A stretch of 64,000 nucleotides of DNA from an uncultured Pirellulaceae bacterium (GTDB taxonomy: Bacteria > Planctomycetota > Planctomycetia > Pirellulales > Pirellulaceae). Of the stretch, positions 18,801 to 26,879 are shown one piece after another (position 1 is the stretch's first letter; each line of letters starts with the position of its first letter). The translations under genes and the position numbers were made by a program. The notes under the pieces were generated by a model. That model saw nothing but the letters and a program-made list of their open reading frames with translations, did no database searches and was not told the DNA's origin. The stretch covers positions 62,001 to 126,000 of the forward strand of contig CALKGE010000011.1 of NCBI GenBank assembly GCA_938084685.1, in the 5' to 3' direction.

Positions 18801-20412
18801 AGGGGCCAACAGTTCCTCCCACGCTACCAACGCGATGACAGTTGATGCAGGCGGTTTTACTGTTGGCAAAGGCAACCATTCCCTGCCCCGGATTACCTTT
18901 CCGGACAGCGTGCACCAGGATGTCCTTTACCAGCTCAGTCGAATATTCGGGAGTCCTTCCGATCATGCTGGGAACGTTCTCAGAATTTGCGGAATCTGTG
19001 GCTAACCATCTCAGAATCGTAGGACCTTCATCTGGAGGCAATGCATGTTGACTCCAGGGCGTCCGTGGACCGCGCAAAATCCGCAGCCAGTCCACCGGCC
19101 CGGAACAACCCAGATCACCTTCCACCAGACGACCTATGCCAAGTTTGCCCGGAATACCATCTCCTGCAACCATCTCAACCGCTTGGGAAGCAACCATCTT
19201 CCCATCTACAAAAAGGCGGATAAGGTTCTCTTCATAAATCATCCCGATCGTATGCGGTTTACCATCGGCAATGTCCACTTCGGTACGTACATGATCCGGC
19301 CGCAACCCAGGGGCATACATCGTAAACTTCCCGCTCGCAGGCATCGAAAACAATTCCCAGTGGCGAATCGACTTCTTGGAATCACTGGCAACAATAATGT
19401 TGTAGCTACGCTTGTCGGGCAGTGTCACCCTGCCCTCAACCGTAATCGCCGGCACGCGGTTCCGAGGATTGTTTTCCACTAACACTCCACTGGGTCTGAC
19501 TCGCGAAGAAGCATTTTTCTCTGGAGACCAGGTGACCGGCTTTGGTTTTGGACCAGCCGGTTTCCCATCCAACTGCGGACGCAACCACCTGAGTCCGTTC
19601 AGATTGTCCTGCAGACGCAACTCGACATCATCCTGTGTATGTCCAATAATTCCGATCGGTCCAGAGTAACCAGACTTACGGATGATCTTTAACAACGACA
19701 GATCCAATTCCCCTTCACCCAGCGGCAGGATTTTCATTCCCTGCTTAACACCATCTCGGGTCGTTCCGTTGAGATTAAGGCAAAGGAGGTGGGGCAGCAT
19801 CGCTTTCAGATCTGCTTCAAACAGGTCCACTCGCGGATGACAATGGTGCTGGTTATAAACAATACCGACATTATCGACTTGATGATGTTCCTGAAGGTAT
19901 TCACAAACCGCCACCATATTCGGTGGATCGCCAGCCCAACCACCATGGTTATAGAGCCCCACTTTACTTCCCAGCTGTTTGGCTCGTCTGATAGTGGGCA
20001 GACAGGCTTCGGCCGCCTGCTTCACACGCTGATCCTGCGGGCCTTCTGCTGGCTGAGGAATCATAAACCAGATCTGGGGACTCAGGTTGTGTTTTTCAAA
20101 AAGCTTAAATGCTTCTTCATGCACACTCCAAAACGCAAAGTATTCCAATCCATGCTTTTTGTACTCCAGAATTTCCTGCTCAAACGTCGGAACATGCTCA
20201 GCACGCCAATCGTAAGCGATTTTCCTGAACCCCAGTTTGGCACACATCGCCGCACGTTCAGCTGGGCCACGTTTCTTTCCATCAAATGGAACAATGCACC
20301 ATGCCACGAGATTATCCTGAGCAAAGATATCTTTCTGCTGCGCATCCACCGGATGACACAAAAAACTCAGAAGCAGCGTCAACAGTAATACCAGGCAATT
20401 CTTTCTAGCCAT
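15892..20412 (-). CDS. Giant exported protein: sugar-isomerase barrel, LamG-like, PVC cytochrome c, propeller and cupredoxin
   Basis: 1506 residues from MARKNCLVLLL, chosen because GGTGGAG precedes it; a longer frame starts 63 bases earlier without one. The order is as follows. Signal peptide (1-24). AP-endonuclease-2/xylose-isomerase-like barrel (about 30-285; HHCHPRVDLFEADLKAM). LamG-like sandwich (about 330-470). PVC haem domain with C522-INCH and later the VESVLWPKRKID and VGAMSYGQLYDLVSFM motifs. DUF6797-like region (about 690-900; YDFYAKESEFFRQML). Six-bladed-type propeller (about 930-1300). Plastocyanin-like domain at the end (VPHNWALL, then YLCTFPGHWLVM), with His, Cys, His and Met copper ligands. 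It probably oxidises a sugar-like substrate and passes electrons to haem and copper. Substrate and redox path are inferred. Confidence 0.88.
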   Translation of the reverse strand: MARKNCLVLLLTLLLSFLCHPVDAQQKDIFAQDNLVAWCIVPFDGKKRGPAERAAMCAKLGFRKIAYDWRAEHVPTFEQEILEYKKHGLEYFAFWSVHEEAFKLFEKHNLSPQIWFMIPQPAEGPQDQRVKQAAEACLPTIRRAKQLGSKVGLYNHGGWAGDPPNMVAVCEYLQEHHQVDNVGIVYNQHHCHPRVDLFEADLKAMLPHLLCLNLNGTTRDGVKQGMKILPLGEGELDLSLLKIIRKSGYSGPIGIIGHTQDDVELRLQDNLNGLRWLRPQLDGKPAGPKPKPVTWSPEKNASSRVRPSGVLVENNPRNRVPAITVEGRVTLPDKRSYNIIVASDSKKSIRHWELFSMPASGKFTMYAPGLRPDHVRTEVDIADGKPHTIGMIYEENLIRLFVDGKMVASQAVEMVAGDGIPGKLGIGRLVEGDLGCSGPVDWLRILRGPRTPWSQHALPPDEGPTILRWLATDSANSENVPSMIGRTPEYSTELVKDILVHAVRKGNPGQGMVAFANSKTACINCHRVGSVGGTVGPSLTRLALERKPEEIVESVLWPKRKIDQKYRAHALITADGDTLSGYILDRNDQRVLFRDPTRGPEHQIELSVEDIDAEREVGTLMPENLVGAMSYGQLYDLVSFMLDLGKSEAIPLAEIETVLEHATAHVHGAAEFPYDKQPLPSSRHTYASHPVNRDREYDFYAKESEFFRQMLVKGERVPPVLMSFKGLDGGEQGHWGNQDEETWKRDAWNHVELGRVLAGVFRGGGVTVNRAIAVRIGDQGELACVFNPESLAYEMVWKDGFIKFTNIRHGFLDGIPMDGNPVAFPEKGLTIEGKRLAGQHQYHGMYRAGHRVYFKYTLNGKTYLDSPWVENGKFVRQVQLRDEPLPAELLQDTGQSAPQVFTTKITHGAQGPYAIDTFELPLENPWNVPVMGSGLAILPNGTALLATMHGDVWRIENLEYPSTEAHWKRFASGLHQPLGMHADEDGIFVLCRDQLVRLWDMDDDGDADFYECFSSQFNTSPGGHDYICGLERDKDGNFYTASGADGLYRISADGKSARVVATGFRNPDGIGLTADGILTIPCAEGGWTPSSMICAMKLTDDSIPHFGFRGPQGEEVPSLPLVYLPRGLDNQSGGQQAVNSERWGPLSGQLLHFSFGTGNHFLVLRDEIEGQLQGAVVRLQGDFLSGIHRGRFSPEDGQLYVTGMQGWGCYTPQDGCFQRVRYTGESVQVPSGFHLHKNGIRLDFTESVEAATAAQAQSHFAMTWNYRYGPQYGSPEFSTRHMGMVGHDYLPIKSAHVLAGGKSLFLEIPDIQPANQIHLRVQTAAGVFSELFVTAHVLDAESFTGAPGLIALDNKPIHPHPIIGDIALATKVVPNPYAPVIADARPITIQAASNLSYATKLIRAKPGENLALTFDNPDVVPHNWALLKPGTLQRVGELANKLISDPEAAIKQYVPDSTDVIVFTDIVLPKKQFTIYFQVPEQPGRYPYLCTFPGHWLVMNGILLVE

Positions 20413-20471
20413 GCTCCACCTAATGTGATTTTGTATTGGTTGTAAGTTTTCTAATCCGTTGCCAGACAGCA

Positions 20472-21569
20472 TCAAAGATGCTTTTTGACAAACCGCCAGG
20501 CTGATGCATCGTCAAACTCATGTCCACCTTCAAAGATGACATGTTCAAAACGGTCTTTGACATCCAGTTTCTCATAAAACGCTGCTGCCCGCGGAGCAAT
20601 CTCGGCACCCTTGGCCCGATGCGAATCATTATCTTTGGTACCAGCCTGAATTTGATGAGCCCGAGGAGCAATCAACGCAACCTTATCAGCATCGTCAAAC
20701 AGGGTAAAGCGACTGGGAAAACGAAAGTCCGACGGTACAGACAGCTCGTCACGCTCGTATCGATACTCCTGGACTCCAAAGTAACAACTGGAAACAGAGA
20801 CTTTAATACGAGTATCAATGGCTGGCGTTACTTGAGCGTAAAATCCACCGTAGGAAAGCCCCACCATACCGATACGGTCCGCGTCAACCTCCGGACGTTT
20901 GATCAACTCGTCAATAGCGTAAGTAATCTTGGCGATCTCAACAGCTGTAATGCTCGTACCAATCAATCTCATACGATCGTCAATCCTGCGACGAATATCC
21001 GCAGGATAGCCTTCTGCACGAAAGAGGTGTTGCGGAGCGTACACCAGGTAGCCTCGTTTGGCGGCTCCACGAACCATATCGTTATAGTTTGCTCCGCCAT
21101 GAAACAGAGCAACCTCGGGACTGCCTCCACCACCATGCATGGAGATGATCATAGGTGCCTTCCCTTTGACCGACCGAGGAATAATATAGATGCCTTCCGA
21201 ATGAACTCCCGGAAGAATCGGAATCATCGCTCGATAATAAACGGCAATGGAATCTTCTCCTATTTGTTTTAACGTCATTTCCTTTTCTGGACGCTCACCA
21301 GGAGGCGGATAGCCAATCGATTCACAAAATGCCTGGCGATAAGCCTCCGCTGACTTTTGAAAGGCCTCATGACTGGAGTAATCCGGCTTAAAAACGCCTT
21401 TTAACAGGCTCTTATCCCGAGCTATATGCTGGATATATTCGTCAAGCTCACGCGCCTGTTCTGTCCTGAGTGGATTCGATTCGGAAACCGGCCGATTGAA
21501 CAGCTCAGGCGTTTGCTGAGCGCACAGTGACGGAGGCATTAATAACATAAAGAGAAATACTCGTCTCAT
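20472..21569 (-). CDS. Exported alpha/beta-hydrolase (acetyl-xylan-esterase/dienelactone-hydrolase-like)
   Basis: 365 residues from MRRVFLFMLLM, with a signal peptide ending near CAQQ. Family marks are the oxyanion region APMIISMHGGGGS, the nucleophile elbow GMVGLSYGGFYAQ (catalytic Ser), an Asp on a later strand and the final EGGHEFDD histidine. The large size and position beside the sugar-isomerase fusion fit a carbohydrate esterase of the CE7/CE15-like kind. A peptidase of the same fold cannot be excluded. The giant protein gene follows on the same strand after about 60 bases, so the two may share a transcript. Confidence 0.82.
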   Translation of the reverse strand: MRRVFLFMLLMPPSLCAQQTPELFNRPVSESNPLRTEQARELDEYIQHIARDKSLLKGVFKPDYSSHEAFQKSAEAYRQAFCESIGYPPPGERPEKEMTLKQIGEDSIAVYYRAMIPILPGVHSEGIYIIPRSVKGKAPMIISMHGGGGSPEVALFHGGANYNDMVRGAAKRGYLVYAPQHLFRAEGYPADIRRRIDDRMRLIGTSITAVEIAKITYAIDELIKRPEVDADRIGMVGLSYGGFYAQVTPAIDTRIKVSVSSCYFGVQEYRYERDELSVPSDFRFPSRFTLFDDADKVALIAPRAHQIQAGTKDNDSHRAKGAEIAPRAAAFYEKLDVKDRFEHVIFEGGHEFDDASAWRFVKKHL

Positions 21570-21803
21570 CGATTTCTGACAGCTTTCTTTGTTAAGTCTC
21601 ATGGATGGAAATCTTTGTTGCAGGTTTGATACTAGTTTCTTCCCACAAGCAGGAGCAGGGGGGCAGTCAACTCAGCAAGCATGGCTTCATTATCCACCAG
21701 CTGAAAAGGCAATTCAATTCGCCGTCCGATGTCTCCTCGGCAATATTCAATTATCATGACTGTTTAATCCTCCATCAGTTTCTACTGCGAATCGGAACTA
21801 TCC

Positions 21804-23531
21804 ATGCAGCTCTTCGTTCGTGCCTCCAGCCGTTTACTCACCTCACTTCCGGTATTCCATCGGTTCCTCCTTTTCCATCGGTTCCTCCTTTTCCAGCTGT
21901 TCCTGCTGTTCCATCTGTTCCTGGCTCCGACGACTCACCTGGCCGCCAAAGAACCTGTCCGAGTTTTCATCTTTGCTGGACAATCGAATATGGTTGGGTC
22001 AGATTCCAAAGTGAAAGATATCCACAGGTTTCCACCTTTCCGGGGGCTGGAAAAGGCCCAGGAAAATGTTCGCTTCTCCTACTGTCTCGGCCGTGAAAAC
22101 AAAACGGAGTCCAATGGCTGGGTCGATCTGCAACCGGTGAACAACATCGTCGGACCCGAACTCAGTTTTGCAAGAACGGTCTCCAGTCATATCGATGCCC
22201 CCATCGCCATTATCAAAGTAGCTGCGGGCGGTACGCATCTGGGAGGAGACTGGAACCCCGACGACCCGATCGGGTTTGAAATGTATCCGCTGGCCCTAAA
22301 AGTCGTCCAGCAGTCCTTAAAAAAACTGGAGGACGGAGGGCACACATACAGGATCGAAGGCTTTATGTGGCATCAGGGTGAAAATGACATGTTCAATGAA
22401 GAGTACATGGCGAGTTATGGTAAGAACCTGAAGAACTTCCTGATGCGTTGGCGTCAAGATCTGAATACTCCTGATCTTCGTTTCTATATCGGCGAGTTAT
22501 GTACCAAGACAATCTGGGGCATGGATCTCCGCCCCAGGATGTACGCTATCAGCCTTGGCCAGAAGGAGGTGACCGAACAGGACCAATTCGCCCAGTACAT
22601 TCCAACCTCGCATGTCGGAGTGGAAATTGGTGGCGGAGTCGGACTGCACTACCATTACGGCACACTGGGGCAATTGGAGCATGGCGAGAACTATGCCACA
22701 GCCTACCTGAAAAACATCGGTGTCGAACCGAATCCGATCGATGAAAAAAACATCTTGAAGCGACTCCCATACTCCACCAGAAAACCGGTCAAGTTATTTA
22801 TCCTGGCGGGCCACCGAAACATGGAAGGAGAACGGGCGTTTACTCAGGAACTTGCGTCGCTGGAAAGTCATAGGCATTTGCTCCAGCCACAAACCAAAGT
22901 CGCATATCGATATAGTTTGGGAGGCGGTTATCAGGCATCAGCGAGCTGGGAGTTCATGCGGCCTGCGGGTTACTATGACAATTTCGGACCGGAAGTCAGC
23001 TTCGCCGCTCAACTAACCAAACATCTGGACAAACAAATTGCCATCGCCAAATTCACGCATAGCGGAAGCCAGATCATCGACTGGACGCCTGAGGGGAGTA
23101 TGGCAAAATCTCGCCACCTTTACCCGGCATTCATGGACTTCATCAAGACAACCCAAAAATCACTCATCGATCAAGGCTTCAACGTCGAACTGGCAGGTAT
23201 CTTTTACCACCTGGGTGAAAACGACATGTCGTTCTACCCCTACCGAAAAGATGCAGCCTCGCGCCTGCAGGCGATCGTCAACCAAAGCCGGATGGATCTC
23301 AATCTTCCCAAACTGGATTGGTACGTCAGTCAGCAACTTCCAACTGATGATAAGCGCGTCAACCAGATCGATGTGGTAACCATGGTCGAAGAAGTCGCCA
23401 ATGCCGACGCCCATTTACACCACATCAAAGCTTTTGCATTGCCGCCACAGGAAAAGAAGTTAGTGATCACTACCGAAGGGATCATCGCCCTGGGGGAAAC
23501 TCTTGCCAAATACTATCTGGATCGCCCGTGA
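21804..23531 (+). CDS. Tandem SGNH/sialate O-acetylesterase-like protein (CE6-type), second domain apparently inactive
   Basis: 575 residues. An unusual signal peptide built of hexapeptide repeats (FHRFLL) is followed by two related SGNH domains. Domain 1 (about 52-310) has block I VFIFAGQSNMVG with the Ser nucleophile, KVAAGGTHLGGDW, and WHQGENDMF. Domain 2 (about 325-575) has LFILAGHRNMEG, where the Ser is Arg, and FYHLGENDMS. Its final helix region, KLVITTEGIIALG, lacks the usual Asp-x-x-His. Domain 1 also reads VGLHYHYG where DGxH is typical, so its own catalytic Asp is doubtful. Family members deacetylate sugars in sialic acid or hemicellulose. Domain 2 may bind rather than cut. Confidence 0.85.
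   Translation: MQLFVRASSRLLTSLPVFHRFLLFHRFLLFQLFLLFHLFLAPTTHLAAKEPVRVFIFAGQSNMVGSDSKVKDIHRFPPFRGLEKAQENVRFSYCLGRENKTESNGWVDLQPVNNIVGPELSFARTVSSHIDAPIAIIKVAAGGTHLGGDWNPDDPIGFEMYPLALKVVQQSLKKLEDGGHTYRIEGFMWHQGENDMFNEEYMASYGKNLKNFLMRWRQDLNTPDLRFYIGELCTKTIWGMDLRPRMYAISLGQKEVTEQDQFAQYIPTSHVGVEIGGGVGLHYHYGTLGQLEHGENYATAYLKNIGVEPNPIDEKNILKRLPYSTRKPVKLFILAGHRNMEGERAFTQELASLESHRHLLQPQTKVAYRYSLGGGYQASASWEFMRPAGYYDNFGPEVSFAAQLTKHLDKQIAIAKFTHSGSQIIDWTPEGSMAKSRHLYPAFMDFIKTTQKSLIDQGFNVELAGIFYHLGENDMSFYPYRKDAASRLQAIVNQSRMDLNLPKLDWYVSQQLPTDDKRVNQIDVVTMVEEVANADAHLHHIKAFALPPQEKKLVITTEGIIALGETLAKYYLDRP
21855..21926 (+). repeat. 18-bp tandem repeat inside the signal-peptide region
   Basis: Four 18-base units beginning TTCCA. 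The first two (21855-21872, 21873-21890) are identical and the next two have drifted. Each codes a hydrophobic hexapeptide of the F-H-R-F-L-L type, so changes in copy number would lengthen or shorten the export signal without a frameshift. Confidence 0.8.
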
Positions 23532-23561
23532 ACGGGTTCCGCCGCTGGTCCATTCATTCGA

Positions 23562-24902
23562 TCAGATGAGGCCTGGTACTGGTTTTCCACCCTCTTGAAC
23601 GATAGGAGTGGGACGGCCTTGAGGATCGGTCCAATGGGTACCAAGATCAATCCCCAGATGCTTGAAGGTCGTGGCGGCCAGATCCTGAGGCCGCACCTTT
23701 CCAGATTTAATCTCTCCTCCGGTTCGGTCAGTACTGCCAATCACCTGCCCTCCGGCAATTCCACCACCGGACATGATCATCGACATTACCGGTACCCAGT
23801 GATCCCGACCTGCTTGCGTATTGATCTTTGGTGAGCGACCAAACTCGCCCATCATCATCACCAACGTGTCATCGAGCATTCCTCGTTGCTCCAGATCTTC
23901 AATCAGTGCCGGATATACCTGATCGATTCGTGGCAACAGTGGCTTGAGACCTTTTTCTATTCCCCCCCAGCGAACATTATCACCATGGTGATCAAAATAT
24001 CCCCAAGCTCCGCTGACGAGTACAAAGGAGACACCTGCTTCCACCAGACGCCTGGCCAGTAGTGCCTTCTCGCCAACACTTGTACGACCATAACGTTCTC
24101 GTAAACTGTCCGGTTCCTGCCCTACATCAAATGCCTGTTCCACTTTGCCGGATAGTACCATTTCCACTGCACGTTGAGCGTTGGCATCAAACTGGTCAAG
24201 CAGCTGGTTCCCCTCGAGTCGTTTTCGGGCGGTGTTGAATTGCTCCCTCAAGTCAGCCCGGTTTTGCAATCGCTCCAGATTGATCCCTTCCGGCAGTTTA
24301 AACTTGTCGGCCAGCTCCAGCCCCTTAACCGGTTCGTACTTGCTTCCCATATGCCCGGCACCGTAAACATCCGATACCCAGGAATTGGCTAGTCCGACAA
24401 AAGCAGGCATGGATGGATCGTTGGGACCCTTAAACTTGGCAACGACAGACCCCATGGACGGATACCCACCCCCATCCTTGCCATCGTTAGTCCGTCGAGC
24501 CAGCGGATTTCCTGCCTGCATCGTAATGGGCGTATGATTGCTGGCTGAGCAATCAACCGCTCGGAGCACGGCCATTTTGTGCGCTATGGCTGCCTGACGA
24601 GGCAAATGTTCGGTGAACTGAACACCAGGAACTGAGGTTGAAATGGTATCAAACGGACTGCGAATTTCGATCGGAGCATCGGGTTTGGGATCCCACATGT
24701 CAATTTGACTGGGGCCTCCGCTAAGCCAGAAAAGAATCACTGACTTATGAGAGCCGGAGCGATTTGCCTGAGCTTGAATCTGCTGCAGAGTGGCCAATGG
24801 AAGGCTGGCCATGGCGGCCGCACCGGTCTTCAGAAACCATCGTCTGGAACGGACCTGGATCCCCGGAACTAATTGTGAATGGTGTGTATGTGATCGAAAC
24901 AT
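23562..24902 (-). CDS. DUF1501 protein with Tat leader
   Basis: 446 residues. A twin-arginine leader (RSRRWFLKTGAAAMASLPLATL) is followed by the DUF1501 core, an alkaline-phosphatase/sulfatase-superfamily fold. Visible marks are VILFWLSGGPSQIDMWDPKP, HNPITMQAGN-like HTPITMQAGN, AYFDHHGD-type YFDHHGDN, and MMMGEFGRSPKIN with GRDHWVPVMS. Planctomycetes encode many copies, nearly always next to DUF1549/DUF1553 cytochrome proteins, which are absent here. The activity is unproven. It is convergent with the SGNH gene, 30 bases apart. Confidence 0.92.
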   Translation of the reverse strand: MFRSHTHHSQLVPGIQVRSRRWFLKTGAAAMASLPLATLQQIQAQANRSGSHKSVILFWLSGGPSQIDMWDPKPDAPIEIRSPFDTISTSVPGVQFTEHLPRQAAIAHKMAVLRAVDCSASNHTPITMQAGNPLARRTNDGKDGGGYPSMGSVVAKFKGPNDPSMPAFVGLANSWVSDVYGAGHMGSKYEPVKGLELADKFKLPEGINLERLQNRADLREQFNTARKRLEGNQLLDQFDANAQRAVEMVLSGKVEQAFDVGQEPDSLRERYGRTSVGEKALLARRLVEAGVSFVLVSGAWGYFDHHGDNVRWGGIEKGLKPLLPRIDQVYPALIEDLEQRGMLDDTLVMMMGEFGRSPKINTQAGRDHWVPVMSMIMSGGGIAGGQVIGSTDRTGGEIKSGKVRPQDLAATTFKHLGIDLGTHWTDPQGRPTPIVQEGGKPVPGLI

Positions 24903-25003
24903 TTACTGATTCTTACCCCGATATTTACCAACATCTAACCTGTTTCATCTTACTCTAAGGACACCGTTGGGATCAAAATCAAACTCGCGGCAGAGCAGAG
25001 AAA

Positions 25004-26500
25004 TTACTTTGGTTGAGCTTTCAGTGACTCCACATACGCTCGAATCTGCAGCCCCTCTTTTCTGGGCCACTCCCAGGCTGGCCATGAAGGATTATCGGCC
25101 TGCACCGACTCAAAAGTGTGCTGCATCTTGTTGATTAACTGCCGAGCCATGATGGGATAGTTTGACTGAACATCGGTAATTTCATCAACCGTCAGGTCAA
25201 AAAGCTGAAATTGGGTAATTTCAGCATTCTGGATTCGCTGTTGATGTTCTTTGAAAATATCTCCGTGAGGAGGCAAACTTCCCCCTTCAAATCGACCAAC
25301 CAACTTCCAATTTCCATCAATGACAGCTACGTGATCATCCCCGCGTGCTCCGTGGAATTGCCAATAGAGAGGTTTGGTCCGACGTACCGGCCGCTCATCA
25401 AATGCCGCAAGAAAACTGGCCCCATCAAGCTCCAGTGAACGTGGCACAGCGACGCCTGCGATCTGGCAAAACGTAGGCAATACATCCACTCCGCTGATCG
25501 GAGTATCAATCACCTGAGGACGCTTAAAGCTTTGTGGCCACTGTGCCATACCTGGTACTCGAATACCTCCTTCATAAACCGAACCTTTTTTATCTCGCAA
25601 TCCGCCCGTGCTACCGTGAGGGTGAGCATTCGTAATCGCCGGTCCGTTATCACTGGTGAAGAAGATCAATGTGTTGTGACGAAGACCGCGCTGATCAAGA
25701 TGCTCCAGCAGACGTCCAAAGGCGGCATCCATCTGAGTGAGGTTTCCATGATGAGCCTGAAAGCTTGTCACTTCAGGATCATAGATACTTGGTTTTCCCT
25801 GAGGTTCATAGAGCTCGGTATACTTAGGGTCGGATGCAATCGGCTCGTGCGGTTCATGATAGGCCACATACATAAAAAACGGCGCCGCTTTGTCACGCTG
25901 CTCATCTAACCAGTAAATCGCCTCGTCGGTCACCAGGTCAGCGGCATAGCCTTTCAGCGGTCCCACCTCTTTTCCGTTACGTACGAAATTGACCGGATCT
26001 TTGTGGCACGGTAAGGCGTTATTCTGAGTGCCAAACGACCAGTCAAATCCATGATCTTTGGGCTGTGGATAACGAGTATCAGTCAGATTTCCATTCAAAT
26101 GCCATTTACCAACATGACAGGTTTGATATCCCGAATCATGCAGCAGTGTCGCCAGCGTTATTTCATCTTTTCGTACATGCATCGGTGAGTCATAGGGGAT
26201 CCAATTGTGAATCCCAGCTCGATACGGAGTGCGTCCCGTCATGAGTCCGGTCCGAGCGGGTGAGCAATTGGGAGCGGCCGCATAGCAGCGGGTAAACTTG
26301 ACACCTTCAGCCGCAAACTGATCGAGGTGCGGAGTCTTCACCACCTTGTTTCCATAACAGGCCAGATCTCCATTGCCCAGATCGTCACAGAGAACGATGA
26401 TCAGATTCGGCCGATTCAATTCCGCCTGGGCCAGGTTCGGGAAGAAAAGAATGCCCGGCAGCAACAGCACAAATGATCGTAACAGATGGGAAAATGGCAT
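25004..26500 (-). CDS. Type I sulfatase (formylglycine)
   Basis: 498 residues from MPFSHLLRSF with a signal peptide (about 1-26). PNLIIVLCDDLGNGDLACYG gives the metal Asp pair. The modification site is C79-SPAR followed by TGLMTGR. HVGKWHLNG supplies Lys/His, and IFFTSDNGPAITN the C-terminal metal ligands. The overall form resembles N-acetylgalactosamine-6-/aryl-sulfatases. The 498-residue length and the PLYWQFHGARGDDHVAV region are normal. The longer in-frame start at 26542 lacks signal-peptide form. The same-strand neighbour is DUF1501, about 100 bases away. Confidence 0.92.
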   Translation of the reverse strand: MPFSHLLRSFVLLLPGILFFPNLAQAELNRPNLIIVLCDDLGNGDLACYGNKVVKTPHLDQFAAEGVKFTRCYAAAPNCSPARTGLMTGRTPYRAGIHNWIPYDSPMHVRKDEITLATLLHDSGYQTCHVGKWHLNGNLTDTRYPQPKDHGFDWSFGTQNNALPCHKDPVNFVRNGKEVGPLKGYAADLVTDEAIYWLDEQRDKAAPFFMYVAYHEPHEPIASDPKYTELYEPQGKPSIYDPEVTSFQAHHGNLTQMDAAFGRLLEHLDQRGLRHNTLIFFTSDNGPAITNAHPHGSTGGLRDKKGSVYEGGIRVPGMAQWPQSFKRPQVIDTPISGVDVLPTFCQIAGVAVPRSLELDGASFLAAFDERPVRRTKPLYWQFHGARGDDHVAVIDGNWKLVGRFEGGSLPPHGDIFKEHQQRIQNAEITQFQLFDLTVDEITDVQSNYPIMARQLINKMQHTFESVQADNPSWPAWEWPRKEGLQIRAYVESLKAQPK

Positions 26501-26879
26501 AGTTAACCCTTGAGTTAAGAATGGTTGTCTCGCCGCTGGCATTTTGCATCTGACGCAGCGTTGGGTACGAAATTCATATTCAACAGTTTAGCTGCTCCCA
26601 ATTCACAAACAAAGAAAATAGATCATGTCGAACCGGGTCGAACCGGGTCAAACCAGGTACCACTCGTTGCCGAGGCTCACGGAATGACCAAATCTGAACG
26701 GTCACCACGTTCAACGCCTGCCTGTCATAAAAAAGCAGACCAAGCGAAGCATCACTTGGATACCAGCATGCAAGTTGCGCCAAACGCTCAACAGAAAAGG
26801 CTATAATCAGAGATACAGCCATGCATAATCGCTGTTTTACCGTCTGCCTTTTGGCATAGTTTTTTTGAGTTGAGATGAA
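26501..26879. other. Intergenic region with 10-bp direct repeats
   Basis: No convincing gene. It holds three 10-base units (TCGAACCGGG twice, then TCAAACCAGG) at 26628-26657 and a TATAAT box at 26802-26807, which could be the -10 element of the NIPSNAP gene. No good -35 sits at the right distance. Confidence 0.45.
26802..26807 (+). promoter_or_regulatory. Possible -10 box of the NIPSNAP gene
   Basis: A perfect TATAAT 73 bases before the start codon. TTGCGC occurs upstream but with a 21-base spacer, which is too long. The call is weak. Confidence 0.3.

Noticed and set aside
21605-22096. 163-residue frame overlapping the SGNH gene 5' end
   Set aside because: Its Pro-rich stretch is only the 18-bp repeat read in another frame; no signal or motif.
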